Assembly (NCBI GenBank): GCA_036675565.1
Contig: JAKFER010000163.1
Span: 1-24,653 of the forward strand
Length of the DNA stretch: 24,653 bases
Source: JACCYQ01 sp036675565
Lineage (GTDB): Bacteria > Bacteroidota > Bacteroidia > Chitinophagales > Chitinophagaceae
Direction: 5' to 3'
Shown: positions 7,970 through 18,100 of the stretch, piece after piece
Layout: the number at the start of each line of letters is the position of its first letter
Position numbering within the stretch: position 1 is the first letter of the stretch
The notes under the pieces: model-generated
The model's database searches: none
What the model was told of the DNA's origin: nothing
Seen by the model: the letters and a program-made list of their open reading frames with translations, nothing else
Made by a program: the position numbers and the translations under genes

Positions 7970-9613
7970 ATGAAGCAATTTGCCACTTTAGTAAAAACAA
8001 TCGGAACCAGTACCGGCACCAATGATAAAGTGCAGGCGCTGGTAGATTTTTTTTCGGTGGCCCATGAAAAAGATAAGGTTTGGGTGATCGCTCTTTTCAG
8101 TGGACGCCGACCCAAAAGATCTGTCAAAACTTCTTTGCTAACAGAATGGTGCCTGGAGATCATTAACCTGCCTGCATGGCTATTTGTTGAAAGTTACAGT
8201 ACCGTTGGTGACCTGGCAGAAACCATTGCATTGTTATTACCTGAATCATCCACAGCTATACAAGGTGAAGAATCATTGCATTATTATATTGAGCAATTGA
8301 TGCAGCTTGAAAAAAAATCCGAAACAGAAAAAAAGGAATTCGTAGTACGATGCTGGCAAAATATGGATCGCGATGAACGTTTTGTTTTTAATAAACTCAT
8401 CACAGGTAATTTTCGCATAGGTGTTTCACAAAAAGTAATGGTGAATGCTTTGTCCAAACTAATTAAGCTGGAAGCCAGCGTGATTGCTCACCGCATCAGT
8501 GGGAATTGGGATCCGGTTACCACGGGCTTTCATGAATTAATGAATGAAAGCACGATTGATCATTCACGACCCTACCCTTTTTACCTGGCTTATGCATTGG
8601 AAGATGTACCGGCTTCCTTAGGAGATATAAAAGAATGGCAGGCTGAATGGAAATGGGATGGCATCCGCGGGCAGATCATTAAACGCAATGATGAAGTTTT
8701 TGTATGGAGTCGCGGAGAAGAACTGATGACGGAAAAGTTTCCTGAATATTTTATTTTGAAAGATTTATTACCCAATGGAACCGTGTTGGATGGAGAGATC
8801 CTTTCATTTCGAATGAATAAATTTCTCCCCCAAACGGACAATGGTGAAAATGCATTTGGTGATGCCGGCATGGTTCTTCCCTTTTCCGTTTTGCAAACCC
8901 GTATTGGCAGAAAAAACATCACCAAAAAAAATTTACAGGAAGCACCTGCCGCATTTATTGTTTACGACCTGCTGGAATTTGAAGGCAAGGATGTACGCGA
9001 AGAGCCACTCAGCTGGCGTCGGGCGAGGCTGGAAGCTATTACTAACGGTATACAACAACCGGTTTTATTATTATCACCGGTTATCAAAGTAAATAACTGG
9101 GATCAGCTGGCTGAGATAAGAGAAAAGGCACGGTCGCTCAACAGCGAAGGTATCATGCTGAAAAGAAAATCTTCATCCTACCAGGTTGGGCGTAAACGCG
9201 GAGACTGGTGGAAATGGAAAATAGACCCGCTGGTGATTGATGCGGTAATGATCTATGCGCAAAAAGGAAGCGGCCGCCGGAGTAACCTGTACACGGATTA
9301 TACATTTGCCGTTAAAGATGGAGAAAAATTAGTCAGTTTTACTAAGGCTTATTCGGGATTAACGGATAAAGAATTTGCACAGGTGGATCATTTTGTAAAA
9401 CGAAATTCACTTGAAAAATTTGGCCCGGTGCGAACTGTTAAACCAGAACTGGTTTTCGAAATCGCTTTTGAAGGAATTGCAGCCAGTAACCGGCACAAAT
9501 CCGGCGTTGCTTTACGTTTTCCCCGCATCAATCGCTGGCGACAGGATAAAAAACCCGGGGAAATTAATACGCTGGATGATCTGAAGAAAATGCTGGAAGT
9601 TTATGGGAAGTAG
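7970..9613 (+). CDS. ATP-dependent DNA ligase (bacterial LigB/LigD-like class)
   Basis: This ligase seals nicks in DNA using ATP. The nucleotidyltransferase motif I is KWDGIR with the adenylated Lys228. Later motifs are visible: LDGEIL, FIVYDLLEFEG, SEGIMLKRKSSSYQVG and the WWKWKIDPL motif V region. Before it lies an N-terminal DNA-binding domain of about 200 residues with FNKLITGNFRIGVS, and after it an OB-fold domain ending in ALRFPRINRWRQDK (motif VI). Length 547 aa suits the ligase class that pairs with the MBL exonuclease. This class is an accessory enzyme; the replicative ligase is normally NAD-dependent LigA, not in this window. The ATG at 7970 is preceded by TATTAAT repeats. Confidence 0.95.
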   Translation: MKQFATLVKTIGTSTGTNDKVQALVDFFSVAHEKDKVWVIALFSGRRPKRSVKTSLLTEWCLEIINLPAWLFVESYSTVGDLAETIALLLPESSTAIQGEESLHYYIEQLMQLEKKSETEKKEFVVRCWQNMDRDERFVFNKLITGNFRIGVSQKVMVNALSKLIKLEASVIAHRISGNWDPVTTGFHELMNESTIDHSRPYPFYLAYALEDVPASLGDIKEWQAEWKWDGIRGQIIKRNDEVFVWSRGEELMTEKFPEYFILKDLLPNGTVLDGEILSFRMNKFLPQTDNGENAFGDAGMVLPFSVLQTRIGRKNITKKNLQEAPAAFIVYDLLEFEGKDVREEPLSWRRARLEAITNGIQQPVLLLSPVIKVNNWDQLAEIREKARSLNSEGIMLKRKSSSYQVGRKRGDWWKWKIDPLVIDAVMIYAQKGSGRRSNLYTDYTFAVKDGEKLVSFTKAYSGLTDKEFAQVDHFVKRNSLEKFGPVRTVKPELVFEIAFEGIAASNRHKSGVALRFPRINRWRQDKKPGEINTLDDLKKMLEVYGK

Positions 9614-10173
9614 GTAATTAGTTGTATGGTTGATTGGTTGATTGGTTGACAAGTTGAATGGTCCTTCGACAAACTCAGGATAGAATTGGGATATTGGGAA
9701 TTAGGCTTTATTACGGGAAATTCACTTGTTAGCTAAACAACTAAACAGCTAAACCTCTAAACATTTAAACAACTAAACTCAACAACTAAACTCTAAACCC
9801 TAAACTTTAAACCCTGAACCTCCCTCCTATCTCTACCATAAAAAAAATAGCTTGACCATAATCAGAAAATACTCTTTTTATTAAGGGTAAATTCTTAGAT
9901 AGCTCATGCAGGTATTAAGCCACAAGCGCTACTGGCATTATTGTTGGCCGAAATGTTTAGCTCTGTATCACCAGGAAGACTTTTAGATTATGTAATCCGA
10001 AATCGAATTGTTCATACCCACCTTTCCTGAACATTCATGGATCATTTTCATCATGTGTTAAGTCATGAGCATTTGCATGCAATGTACTGCGCCATTGATC
10101 CTGGTTATCAACAGAGCATTATCAGAATAACCGGAAAGTTTAAATAATGCATTATCAATAAAAATGAAAAACC
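9614..10173. other. Spacer after ligase with repeat array and an unexplained open fragment
   Basis: Directly after the ligase come GATTGGTT repeats (about 9630-9650), the word TCCTTCGACAAACTCAGGAT at 9661-9680, and an array of CTAAAC words from 9731 to about 9820. Beyond that a 42-codon stretch without stops (9899-10024) translates as a protein-like sequence containing KPQALLALLLAEMFS but has no early start codon. The final 130 bases before the peptidase gene should hold its promoter; I see no clear consensus and no terminator. Confidence 0.5.
9731..9820. repeat. Degenerate 7-8 bp CTAAAC repeat array
   Basis: About ten copies of a 7-8 bp unit ending in TAAAC (CTAAACA, TTTAAAC, CTCTAAAC and similar) follow one another. 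The same words recur at 19024-19047 next to the end of the third large T9SS gene, and their complements (GTTTAG) recur at 23777-23836. Confidence 0.65.
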
Positions 10174-11685
10174 ATGAAAAAACCAACAACCTTCAAATGG
10201 ACGGCAGTACTATGCGCTGTCATTGTGTTAAGTGCCTGTCAGAAAGATTTTGAAAACCAGGAACTACCGGAGACCAACACACTAAATCCCAATTCCTTCA
10301 ATTCAGGTGTGATTGATGATGATCCTGAAAGAGTGGCCAAAGTTCCGGTGATCATTTCGCAGGATTATTTATCCAACAGTAATCAACAGGACTTTTTGAA
10401 TATGGTAAGTGCAAAAAGGCCTGGCACTGGTGGAGGCGGTGGGAATGATCGCAAAGCGCCTTCAGTAAGTATTGCTTCACCAACAAACGGAGCCACGGTA
10501 GCAGGCACCATCAGCATACAGGTCAATGCCAGTGACAATGTTGCTGTAAGTTCAGTTACCCTTTATGTTGATGGAAAGCTTGCAAGCAGCAGTTCCAGTT
10601 CTCCATTTACCATTTCCTGGAATTCCGCTTCAGTTCCAAATGGTTCACATACATTAATGGTCACTGCAAAAGACGCAGCGGGCAATACATCATCCAGTTC
10701 AATACAGGTAAATGTCAGCAACGTATCGGGAAGTGATACAACCAATCCAACAGTAAATATCAGTTCACCTTCCAATGGAAGTACAGTATCAGGTACGGTA
10801 AGCATTACAGCAAATGCATCGGATAATGCCGGTGTAAATGTGGTGCGTTTTAGTATAAATGGAAATCTTGTGAATTCGGATAATGCATCACCCTACAGTT
10901 ATTCATGGAACACATCTTCAGTTGCTGCTGGTGTACATGTTTTAACGGCAACAGCTCTTGATGCTGCGGGCAATTCATCATCACATTCTATTGAAGTAAC
11001 GGTAAATACAACAGTTCTTCCGCCAACAACTTTACCGTCTAATGCATCCTTAGTAACACCTACCCCGGGTCACCAGGGAAATGAGGGAAGTTGTGTGCCA
11101 TTTGCCATTGCTTATGGCGCCAGGTCTATTGAACATTATTACAAAAACAACGCATCATCGTATGCATTTAATACCAATATTTTCAGCCCAGAATATGCAT
11201 ACAATCAAACAAAATTCGGCGAGTGCGGATCAGGGACAAGCATTACCACTGTATTAGACCTGATTGTCAACAAGGGAGTTGCTACCTGGGAATCCATGCC
11301 GTACAGTGATGTAAATGGTTGTTCAATTCAACCTACTTCTACCCAGCATGCCAATGCCGCCTCTTATAAAATCGCATCTTATTCAAAAATCCCAAATACC
11401 GATGAGGTGGCCATTAAAACGATGATAGCCTCTAAACACCCGGTTATTGCAACCATCATTGCAGACAATAGTTTTGTGAATGCAAAAGCTGGTTTTATCT
11501 GGCGCTCATATTCCGGCTCAGGGTCTCTTCCACACACATTGGTTATTTGCGGATATGATGATGCGAAACATGCCTATAAAGTAATGAATTCATGGGGAAC
11601 AGGTTGGGCCGATGCTGGATTTTCCTGGATCGATTATGATTTCTTTATTGAAAAATCTTCTTACTATTTATACACTATCCAGTAA
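10174..11685 (+). CDS. Lipoprotein with two Ig-like domains and papain-like cysteine peptidase
   Basis: This is a predicted surface or periplasmic lipoprotein protease. The signal peptide ends in the lipobox LSAC (Cys22). A low-complexity linker (GTGGGGGN) precedes two bacterial Ig-like domains at about residues 92-180 and 190-280, each beginning VxIxSPxNGxTVxGT and ending with AxDAAGNxSS. The C-terminal domain is a C1-family peptidase: catalytic Cys307 in GNEGSCVPFAIAYGA, His454 in SLPHTLVICGYDD and Asn472 in VMNSWGTGW. I see no inhibitory propeptide between the Ig domains and the peptidase, and no T9SS sorting domain. Substrate is unknown. It faces the minus-strand T9SS cluster across a shared terminator. 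The ATG at 10174 was chosen over an out-of-frame ATG at 10164. Confidence 0.88.
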   Translation: MKKPTTFKWTAVLCAVIVLSACQKDFENQELPETNTLNPNSFNSGVIDDDPERVAKVPVIISQDYLSNSNQQDFLNMVSAKRPGTGGGGGNDRKAPSVSIASPTNGATVAGTISIQVNASDNVAVSSVTLYVDGKLASSSSSSPFTISWNSASVPNGSHTLMVTAKDAAGNTSSSSIQVNVSNVSGSDTTNPTVNISSPSNGSTVSGTVSITANASDNAGVNVVRFSINGNLVNSDNASPYSYSWNTSSVAAGVHVLTATALDAAGNSSSHSIEVTVNTTVLPPTTLPSNASLVTPTPGHQGNEGSCVPFAIAYGARSIEHYYKNNASSYAFNTNIFSPEYAYNQTKFGECGSGTSITTVLDLIVNKGVATWESMPYSDVNGCSIQPTSTQHANAASYKIASYSKIPNTDEVAIKTMIASKHPVIATIIADNSFVNAKAGFIWRSYSGSGSLPHTLVICGYDDAKHAYKVMNSWGTGWADAGFSWIDYDFFIEKSSYYLYTIQ

Positions 11686-11710
11686 ACAGAAAATGAATAT
11701 TTATATACAA

Positions 11711-11744
11711 AAACAGGCGCCCGAATGGAGCGCCTGTTTTTTTT
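11711..11744. terminator. Bidirectional rho-independent terminator
   Basis: A 9-bp stem AACAGGCGC / GCGCCTGTT closes a loop of about 8 bases, followed by eight Ts on the plus strand and preceded by As that give a T-run on the minus strand. It sits between the convergent peptidase gene and the first large T9SS gene and probably ends both transcripts. Confidence 0.88.
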
Positions 11745-11791
11745 GATGGGGAAGATTACATTTTATTTCCCTCATCACAGATCGAATCTCA

Positions 11792-14272
11792 CTATTGTTT
11801 CAATCCAATCAGTTTTCCGGTAACCTGCTGATCACCTACTTTAAATACATAAATAAGTGTGTTCCTGTTGATCTCCGGAACGTTGAATTCCTGGTTAAAG
11901 GCTCTTCCTGCCTGGATGTAACCCTGGTAAACAACTCCTACCTTTTGTCCCATCACGTTGTATAATTCCAATGAACCCATTCCGGACACACCAGATACCA
12001 GGTTAAACCTTATCCTGTCTGTGAAAGGATTTGGCATTGCTTTTACCTGTGTACCAGATTTAAGTTCAATATTATAATTCTCCAATCCTTTGTCAGCTAT
12101 CGCTTCTTCTTTTTTATTATTCACTGCCTCTTCTGTCAATTTTGTATCCTCTTTCCGTACTATAGATGCATCTGGCGAACCGCAAGTACTGGATGCAGTA
12201 CAACTTGCAGTAGCTGTGGTAACTGTTACAATAAATCCAGAACCGGCAGGAATGTTAGTGAAATCGAAATTGTTAGCATTTGGCGCAACATATGGACTTG
12301 CCGGGCTGACCCCAACTATAGCATCACCATTTTTATCTGTAATACTGTATGAGGCACCTGAAATAACAGGATTTGCTGCAGAACCTACTGTTACACTAAA
12401 AGTATTTTCATCACAATCAGGTGCATTGTAAGTTGTCGCAATCGTTGGTGTTGGTATCACCACCACATCCTCATAACATGATGTATTGGCTGCGGTATTC
12501 TCATATACCTGGTTCAGCGTGATGCGATAGCTCTGTGTTGCATTCACCTGCATAGAAACGCCACCATTTGCACTTGCTAATGTAGAAGTGGTTGTACCAG
12601 CGCCACCATACCCGCTTAATACCCATGTATAAGTTGCGGTTGTTGGTTTTGGATTAGGAGATCCATTATGCGTGGTTGTTGCACCCTGGCAAACCGGGCC
12701 CTGTGGTGTTACATCGCATACCCCAACAGATGTAACTGTTACAGTTACTTCATCATCATCAAAACATTCCGGTGAATTTGGATCTGCAGCCTGAGTAGCT
12801 ATTACTTTGAATGTAATAGATGAACCGGCATCTCCAATACCAGCGGTGTAAGTTGCAATCCTGGAAGTAGCATTAGAAAGAACACCCGTAGTACCTGCGG
12901 TAACAATTGACCATTGGTAAGTGTAGTTTGCATTATTGAGGTCTGTTGAACCGGCTACAATATCTGCAGTGAGTGTTGTTGAGTGTGCCGCGGATGTAAT
13001 ATCAATTTGAGTTGGATTAGCCGATGCATCCACTACCACTTTCTCAACGGTACCCGTTGCTACGCCTTCGCAAAGTTGATCAATGGCATTTAACGAAGCC
13101 GTAATGTTTAATGTAAACGATCCTCCGGTATTAAAGTTGCCACCTCCAGACGGCACTATGGTTACGCTGTTGCCCGTGTTAACGCCACCCTGGAAGACAG
13201 CATTGACGGTATTGGTTCCAAATGACCAGAGATAAGTAGCACCTGCTTCTGGATTAGAAATCGTAAAAGTAAATGAACCATCACCGGCGCAGATTGTCTG
13301 ACTTGGTACAGTAGGACATTCTGGTGGTGGAACCACTGCTGCAGCAGATAATGAACGATCCTGGTTTCCAAAACCGCTGATGTTTTCTATCACAACAGTT
13401 GCATTTGCAGGATTTGCATCACATTGTACCCTGTCAAATGCTTTTTGACGCATATGGTATGGTGAACCTGAAATACCTGCAGCAGAAAGAGGTACAAGTT
13501 TTCCTTGTTTCAAAGTGTATCCCCAATCGAGCCGGCTGGCTATATGACCACCCCATGCCAGTACGACTGAATCATCATCAGCCTGGAAACGAATCCTGAC
13601 CCTTGTTTCTGCATCGGCTCCGCCAATAACTATTGTAGCCTGGGAAACATAATTAATATCCTGTATGGTACCATTATAAATAGTCATTGCCCGCTGTGCT
13701 GCTGGCAATGCATTAAAACTGGTTACAGCCTGGTTTGAAACATCCCTTGGCGTTCCATCTTTGTTAAATGCACCTGATAAAATACCGCTTGGTGCCGGTG
13801 CCGGGATCGGAAATGTATTGGTTGACTGTGCGGGCATTGAATATTTGGTACTGCCACTCACAAAAACCAATGGGTCGATCACTTCGGCTGGGTGACCAAA
13901 TGGTCCGTGTGGTTCCAGTCGCTGAAAATGGGTAAGATAATCTATAGCCATGGCACTGTGATAAGTATCATAACCAATTTCATATTCATAACAAGTTCCT
14001 GGTGTCAACCCCGTAATCAATGAACGATAAGCTATAGACATACCTTCTGTGTAGTGTGCATTCTGAGCACCTGCATTACCATTTACCCAACAATCCCCGC
14101 AGGCATCCAGTACACCACTCTTCGTTTGTCCGCTTCCGTTCCGGATCTGGCTCAGATCGCCTGCTTGTCCGTAAATGGAAGATGATAAAAGGACGGCGCC
14201 CATCAATAAAAATACAGTTGTTATCCATTTTGTAAAATGGTCATTCGTTTTAGGTTTAATTAAGGCATCCAT
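11792..14272 (-). CDS. T9SS cargo protein, paralogue 1 of the tandem trio
   Basis: This 826-residue secreted protein starts with a signal peptide (hydrophobic core ITTVFLLMGAVLLSS, probable cleavage near IYG|Q). Residues about 36-315 form an N-terminal module shared with the next two large genes, with the motifs IDYLTH, FGHPAEVIDP, AWGGHIASRLDWG, GSPYHMR and GNQDRSLSA. Two PKD/Ig-like segments follow (about 325-425 and 425-525), then a segment starting CDVTPQGPVC that is also in paralogue 2. The last about 85 residues are a T9SS type A sorting domain (AMPNPFTDRIRFNL, ELYNVMGQKV, GKLIGLK at the end). The protein is therefore expected to cross the outer membrane by the Por system and be anchored or released. 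Adhesion or matrix binding is a guess. The ATG follows an A/T-rich leader like that of paralogue 3. Confidence 0.88.
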   Translation of the reverse strand: MDALIKPKTNDHFTKWITTVFLLMGAVLLSSSIYGQAGDLSQIRNGSGQTKSGVLDACGDCWVNGNAGAQNAHYTEGMSIAYRSLITGLTPGTCYEYEIGYDTYHSAMAIDYLTHFQRLEPHGPFGHPAEVIDPLVFVSGSTKYSMPAQSTNTFPIPAPAPSGILSGAFNKDGTPRDVSNQAVTSFNALPAAQRAMTIYNGTIQDINYVSQATIVIGGADAETRVRIRFQADDDSVVLAWGGHIASRLDWGYTLKQGKLVPLSAAGISGSPYHMRQKAFDRVQCDANPANATVVIENISGFGNQDRSLSAAAVVPPPECPTVPSQTICAGDGSFTFTISNPEAGATYLWSFGTNTVNAVFQGGVNTGNSVTIVPSGGGNFNTGGSFTLNITASLNAIDQLCEGVATGTVEKVVVDASANPTQIDITSAAHSTTLTADIVAGSTDLNNANYTYQWSIVTAGTTGVLSNATSRIATYTAGIGDAGSSITFKVIATQAADPNSPECFDDDEVTVTVTSVGVCDVTPQGPVCQGATTTHNGSPNPKPTTATYTWVLSGYGGAGTTTSTLASANGGVSMQVNATQSYRITLNQVYENTAANTSCYEDVVVIPTPTIATTYNAPDCDENTFSVTVGSAANPVISGASYSITDKNGDAIVGVSPASPYVAPNANNFDFTNIPAGSGFIVTVTTATASCTASSTCGSPDASIVRKEDTKLTEEAVNNKKEEAIADKGLENYNIELKSGTQVKAMPNPFTDRIRFNLVSGVSGMGSLELYNVMGQKVGVVYQGYIQAGRAFNQEFNVPEINRNTLIYVFKVGDQQVTGKLIGLKQ

Positions 14273-14354
14273 AAATTATTTTTTAAGTATGATCAAAATG
14301 TTTTGAACACACTGTTAGCAGTTAACAGTTATGCATTAAAATGGATGTAAAGGG

Positions 14355-14376
14355 GGGGAATGATTCAGGTAGCGCA
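14355..14376 (-). promoter_or_regulatory. Conserved 22-base leader element, copy 1
   Basis: On the gene strand this reads TGCGCTACC, then TGAATCATTCCCC. It lies 82 bases before the start of paralogue 1. Near-identical 22-base copies precede paralogues 2 and 3 at similar distance, with most positions matching in all three. It contains an imperfect dyad GGAATgATTCa. It could be an operator, an extended promoter part or a structured leader; nothing in the window decides. Confidence 0.5.
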
Positions 14377-15028
14377 ACTGGTTAAATCCAATATTCATAA
14401 AATAAAGTTGGTGGTCAATAAAATAGTTCCATACCTGCATCAATTTGGCATGCAGCCAATATCAAATGCAGCGCTACTTGGAAACTTAACCTGGATCTTT
14501 TGAATGTCTTGAATATTGTATTCTCAGGAGGCCGGTCAAAACATGACCTTTCTTCGAAGGGAGCGGTTCTTAAACTCTTTATTGATGAGGAATATTTTTA
14601 AAAATAATCCTACATCGAATTTAAATTTTACAACTAATGAGCTTAACCGGTGTGGTAATTGAATTGGATTGTTATGGTAGAATTATGATTACACAAAGTA
14701 CCGTATTTGTATAATCATTAACAAATTATTTTTTTATTTAACTAACCGTAGAGCTAAGCTGGGCAAGGGTTTAAGGCAACTAAACTGTTTCAACTTCCAA
14801 AAGTTGAACAGTTGTTGAACAATGGTTGAACAGTTGTTGAAACCATTGTTTATGAATGTGAAAGTGTGATGATAAAAAATATCAACTATTCGTACTTGTT
14901 AGTATAAGAAGGGATCCTTTCAATTTGAAACCATGACTTTTTTTTAGACGGACAATTTGTTTTTAAACTAACAATAAAAAGGGCGATCATTTTAAACAGT
15001 TATTCATTATCGTTAGTATACCCATTAT
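14377..15028. other. Upstream region of paralogue 1, copy of the region before paralogue 2
   Basis: I find no gene here. The stretch aligns with the region at 18322-18950 at a nearly constant offset of about 3940-3946 bases. Shared landmarks are ATTCATAAAA near 14394, ACTAATGAGCTT near 14633, CCGTAGAGC then CTGGGCAA at 14746-14767, the 11-bp repeats, and TTTATGAAT near 14849. It probably holds the promoter of paralogue 1 and a long leader. Confidence 0.6.
14799..14842. repeat. Four 11-bp repeats with GTTGAAC core
   Basis: Units are 14799-14809, 14810-14820, 14821-14831 and 14832-14842, alternating between two variants so that the larger period is 22 bp. They belong to the same family as 6718-6772 and 18755-18821. 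Confidence 0.75.
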
Positions 15029-15063
15029 AAAAAAGCAGGTGCATATGATGCACCTGCTTTTTT
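15029..15063 (-). terminator. Terminator of T9SS paralogue 2
   Basis: A 10-bp stem GCAGGTGCAT / ATGCACCTGC, extended by A/T pairs, has a T-run on both strands. It lies about 50 bases after the stop of the minus-strand gene at 15114. Paralogue 1 starts about 750 bases further on, so the two are probably separate transcripts. Confidence 0.85.
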
Positions 15064-15113
15064 CAAATTAACGATACCTGGACATATACCGTTAATGTCC
15101 CTAAGCATGGCAC

Positions 15114-18100
15114 CTACTCTGTTCCCGGCAACATTTTACCATAGGTGGTTTTATCGCCCACAGAGAGTTTGTAGATCATTGGTACCCGGTGTACAGCAGG
15201 TACCTGGTAGCTGATGTTCTTCTGCATACCGGCGTCTACATTGCCTTCGAATACAACCGCTAATCTTCTTCCAATCATATCATAAATTTCCAAAGATGCT
15301 TTTCCGGAAACCGGGGCCACAAAATTGAAATTCACTGTATGATTAAATGGATTGGGATAAGCAGCAATTTTCAGCTCTGTTGGCATAACCACTTCACTCA
15401 ATACATCATTGCCAGGTGTACTGGTAGTTACACTGCAATCCTGTGCTGTTATGGATTCACTGCTTCCGGATACAGGAGCAAAAACACCATTGGTTTTGTA
15501 TGATGCATCAAAGCTGTATATAGAAGATGTTCCTGATACGGCAGATCCAACAATAGATTTGCTGTTATATTTCACTGACACAATAATGGTTTGTTCAGCG
15601 TTACTTAAACCCGTAATAGTTATCTCAGGCACTGAAGGATTGGAATAATTGGTAGTAACACCACCTGTAATTTGGGTACAGGTTGATGTCCACGCTTTGA
15701 TTTCACTGGTTGTAAACAATCCGCTGATCACGCCATCATTGCTTTGATTAACCCGAACGGTGATCTGTGTTGTACCTGCTGGTTTGGTTACATAGGTATA
15801 ATAGAACCAGGCACCCGGTGAACTGGCATTTGTAACAAATCCACCACTTTGACTGAAGCACATTGATTCCAAAGGAGGAACTGTCTGACCAGTAAAATCA
15901 GCACACTCAGTTCCGGTTGGGAAGATGTGATCAACACAATCAATCACGGTAATTTCTATACAATTACTGTTCCCGGAACAAGTAACACCGTTTAGTGTTG
16001 ATGTTGCTGTTCTTCTGTAATAAGTGGTGACCGTCAATGGACCAGGATCGAATGTTGCATCCGTAGCACCCGGAATATCGGCAAACCCGGATGAGCAATC
16101 TGTTGTGCTGACCTGCCATTGATAGCTAATGTTTCCATCGCCCGTAGCCGGTGTAACATTTGTGAGTGCTGCCGGGTCTTCTCCAACACAAATCGTTTGC
16201 GCATTATTTATTACACCCGGATCTGTATCATTAGGTGTTACCGTGAGACAGTTGCTGAAATCGGAACAAGGAACACCATTCACAGTTGAAGTTGCAACCC
16301 TGCGGTAATAAGTAACCTGTGTTACCGCCGGTGCATCATAAGTAGCATTATTAGCTCCCGGAATATCCGCAAAACCTGCAGCGCAACTGGTTGTACTGAT
16401 CTGCCATTGATAGGTAATATCACCCGTACCTGTCGCATCCGTTGTGCTGGTGAAAGCAGCCGGATCAAAAGGAGTGCATAATGTCTGATTTCCGGCTATT
16501 ACACCCGGATCAATGGCATTTACAATCACATCTTCGAAACAGGATGTATTGGCATCAGGGTTATCATATACCTGGTTCAGAGTAATGCGATAGCTCTCTG
16601 TTGCATTAACCTGGATGGAAGTTGTACCATTGGCACTGGCAAAGGTTGACGATGTTGTTCCAGCACCACCATAGCCACTCAATACCCATGTATAGGTTGC
16701 AGTAGCTGGTTTCGGATCGGGTGATCCATTGTGCGTGGTCACTGCACCTTCGCATACGGGTCCCTGTGGTGTAACATCACATGCACCTATTGAACCGACA
16801 TTAATACTTACGGTTGCTTCGTCAGAACAATTAGGAGCACTTTTCTGCGTGGCAATCACCTTGAACTCGATCGTAGATCCTGCATCGAGAAGACCTGCAG
16901 TATAAGTGGCGATTCTTGAAGTTGCGTTCGATAAAACGCCGGCTGTACCCAGGGTTACGATTGACCACTGGTAATTATAGTTGGCATTGTTCGGGTCTGT
17001 TGAACCGGCCCCTATATTTGCCGTCAATGTTGTATTATGAGCTGCTGATGTAATATCGATCACTGTTGGATCGGCTGAAGCAGTAACGATTACATTTACA
17101 ATGGTACCTGCAGGACTTAGATTACAGGTGGTAGATTCTGCCCCGGTTTTATGTACCGTGAGTGATAGATTAAATGTACCACCAGCTAAAAAATCTGCTC
17201 CAATAGGAACCACTTCGACAGAGAAACCGGTATTGCTGCCATTGATCATGGCGCCGGCTGAAGGCGTTCCATTCGTTAGTGTCCATTCGTAAGTAATTCC
17301 CAACCCGGTAGAACTACCTGTTGCATCAAATGTAAGTGATGATGTTTCAGGACATGCAAACTGGGCTGGACTGATTCCACACAATGGTGGAGGGATAACA
17401 ACGGCATCAGCTTTTAATGACCTGTCCTGGTTACCCCCTTTACCATCCAAAGAGATCAGCCGTGTATGATAAGGAGAACCATTTACACCGGTAGCACCCC
17501 GGCCGGCACCCCAATCATATTCTGCAGCTATATGACCTCCCCAGGCCAATAAAACCTGGCTGTTGGTGGTAGAAAATGTTATGGAAAGCTGGGTTTGCGT
17601 ACTACCTGTAGTTGCATCCTGCGCTTCTTCAAAAACATATGACATATTGGTAATCGTTCCACCATAAATGGTCATCTTCCTGAGCGATGCATCCAATGCA
17701 TTAAAACTATTGGTTGGCTGACCTGCCACTTCTGAGCCTGCTGATGAAGGAGCAGGAATATCAAAAGTAGTAGCCGCGCCTAAACCAGCAATTCCTAAAG
17801 TGGGATCAATAACTTCAGGTGCATGACCGAATGTAGCCATATGTGAACCGACAGGATTATCCATGTTATCATAATGTGTTATATAATCTATGGCATGCCC
17901 GTTTTGGTCCTTGGTATCCCATTCAATAACCAATACATGAGATCCGCTGGAGAGTCCCGTTATATGCATCCGGTATGGTATTGAATAACCTTCCGCATAG
18001 TGTGCATTGGTTGGCCCCGCATTACCATTTACCCAGGTCGCTGGTGAAATGGGTGCGGCAGCAGAACCGTTTCTTACCTGGTCAAGATTTGCTGACTGGC

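Noticed and set aside
9661..9680. TCCTTCGACAAACTCAGGAT as an insertion sequence end
   Set aside because: No inverted partner, target duplication or transposase fragment is nearby; it looks like a short intergenic repeat word only.
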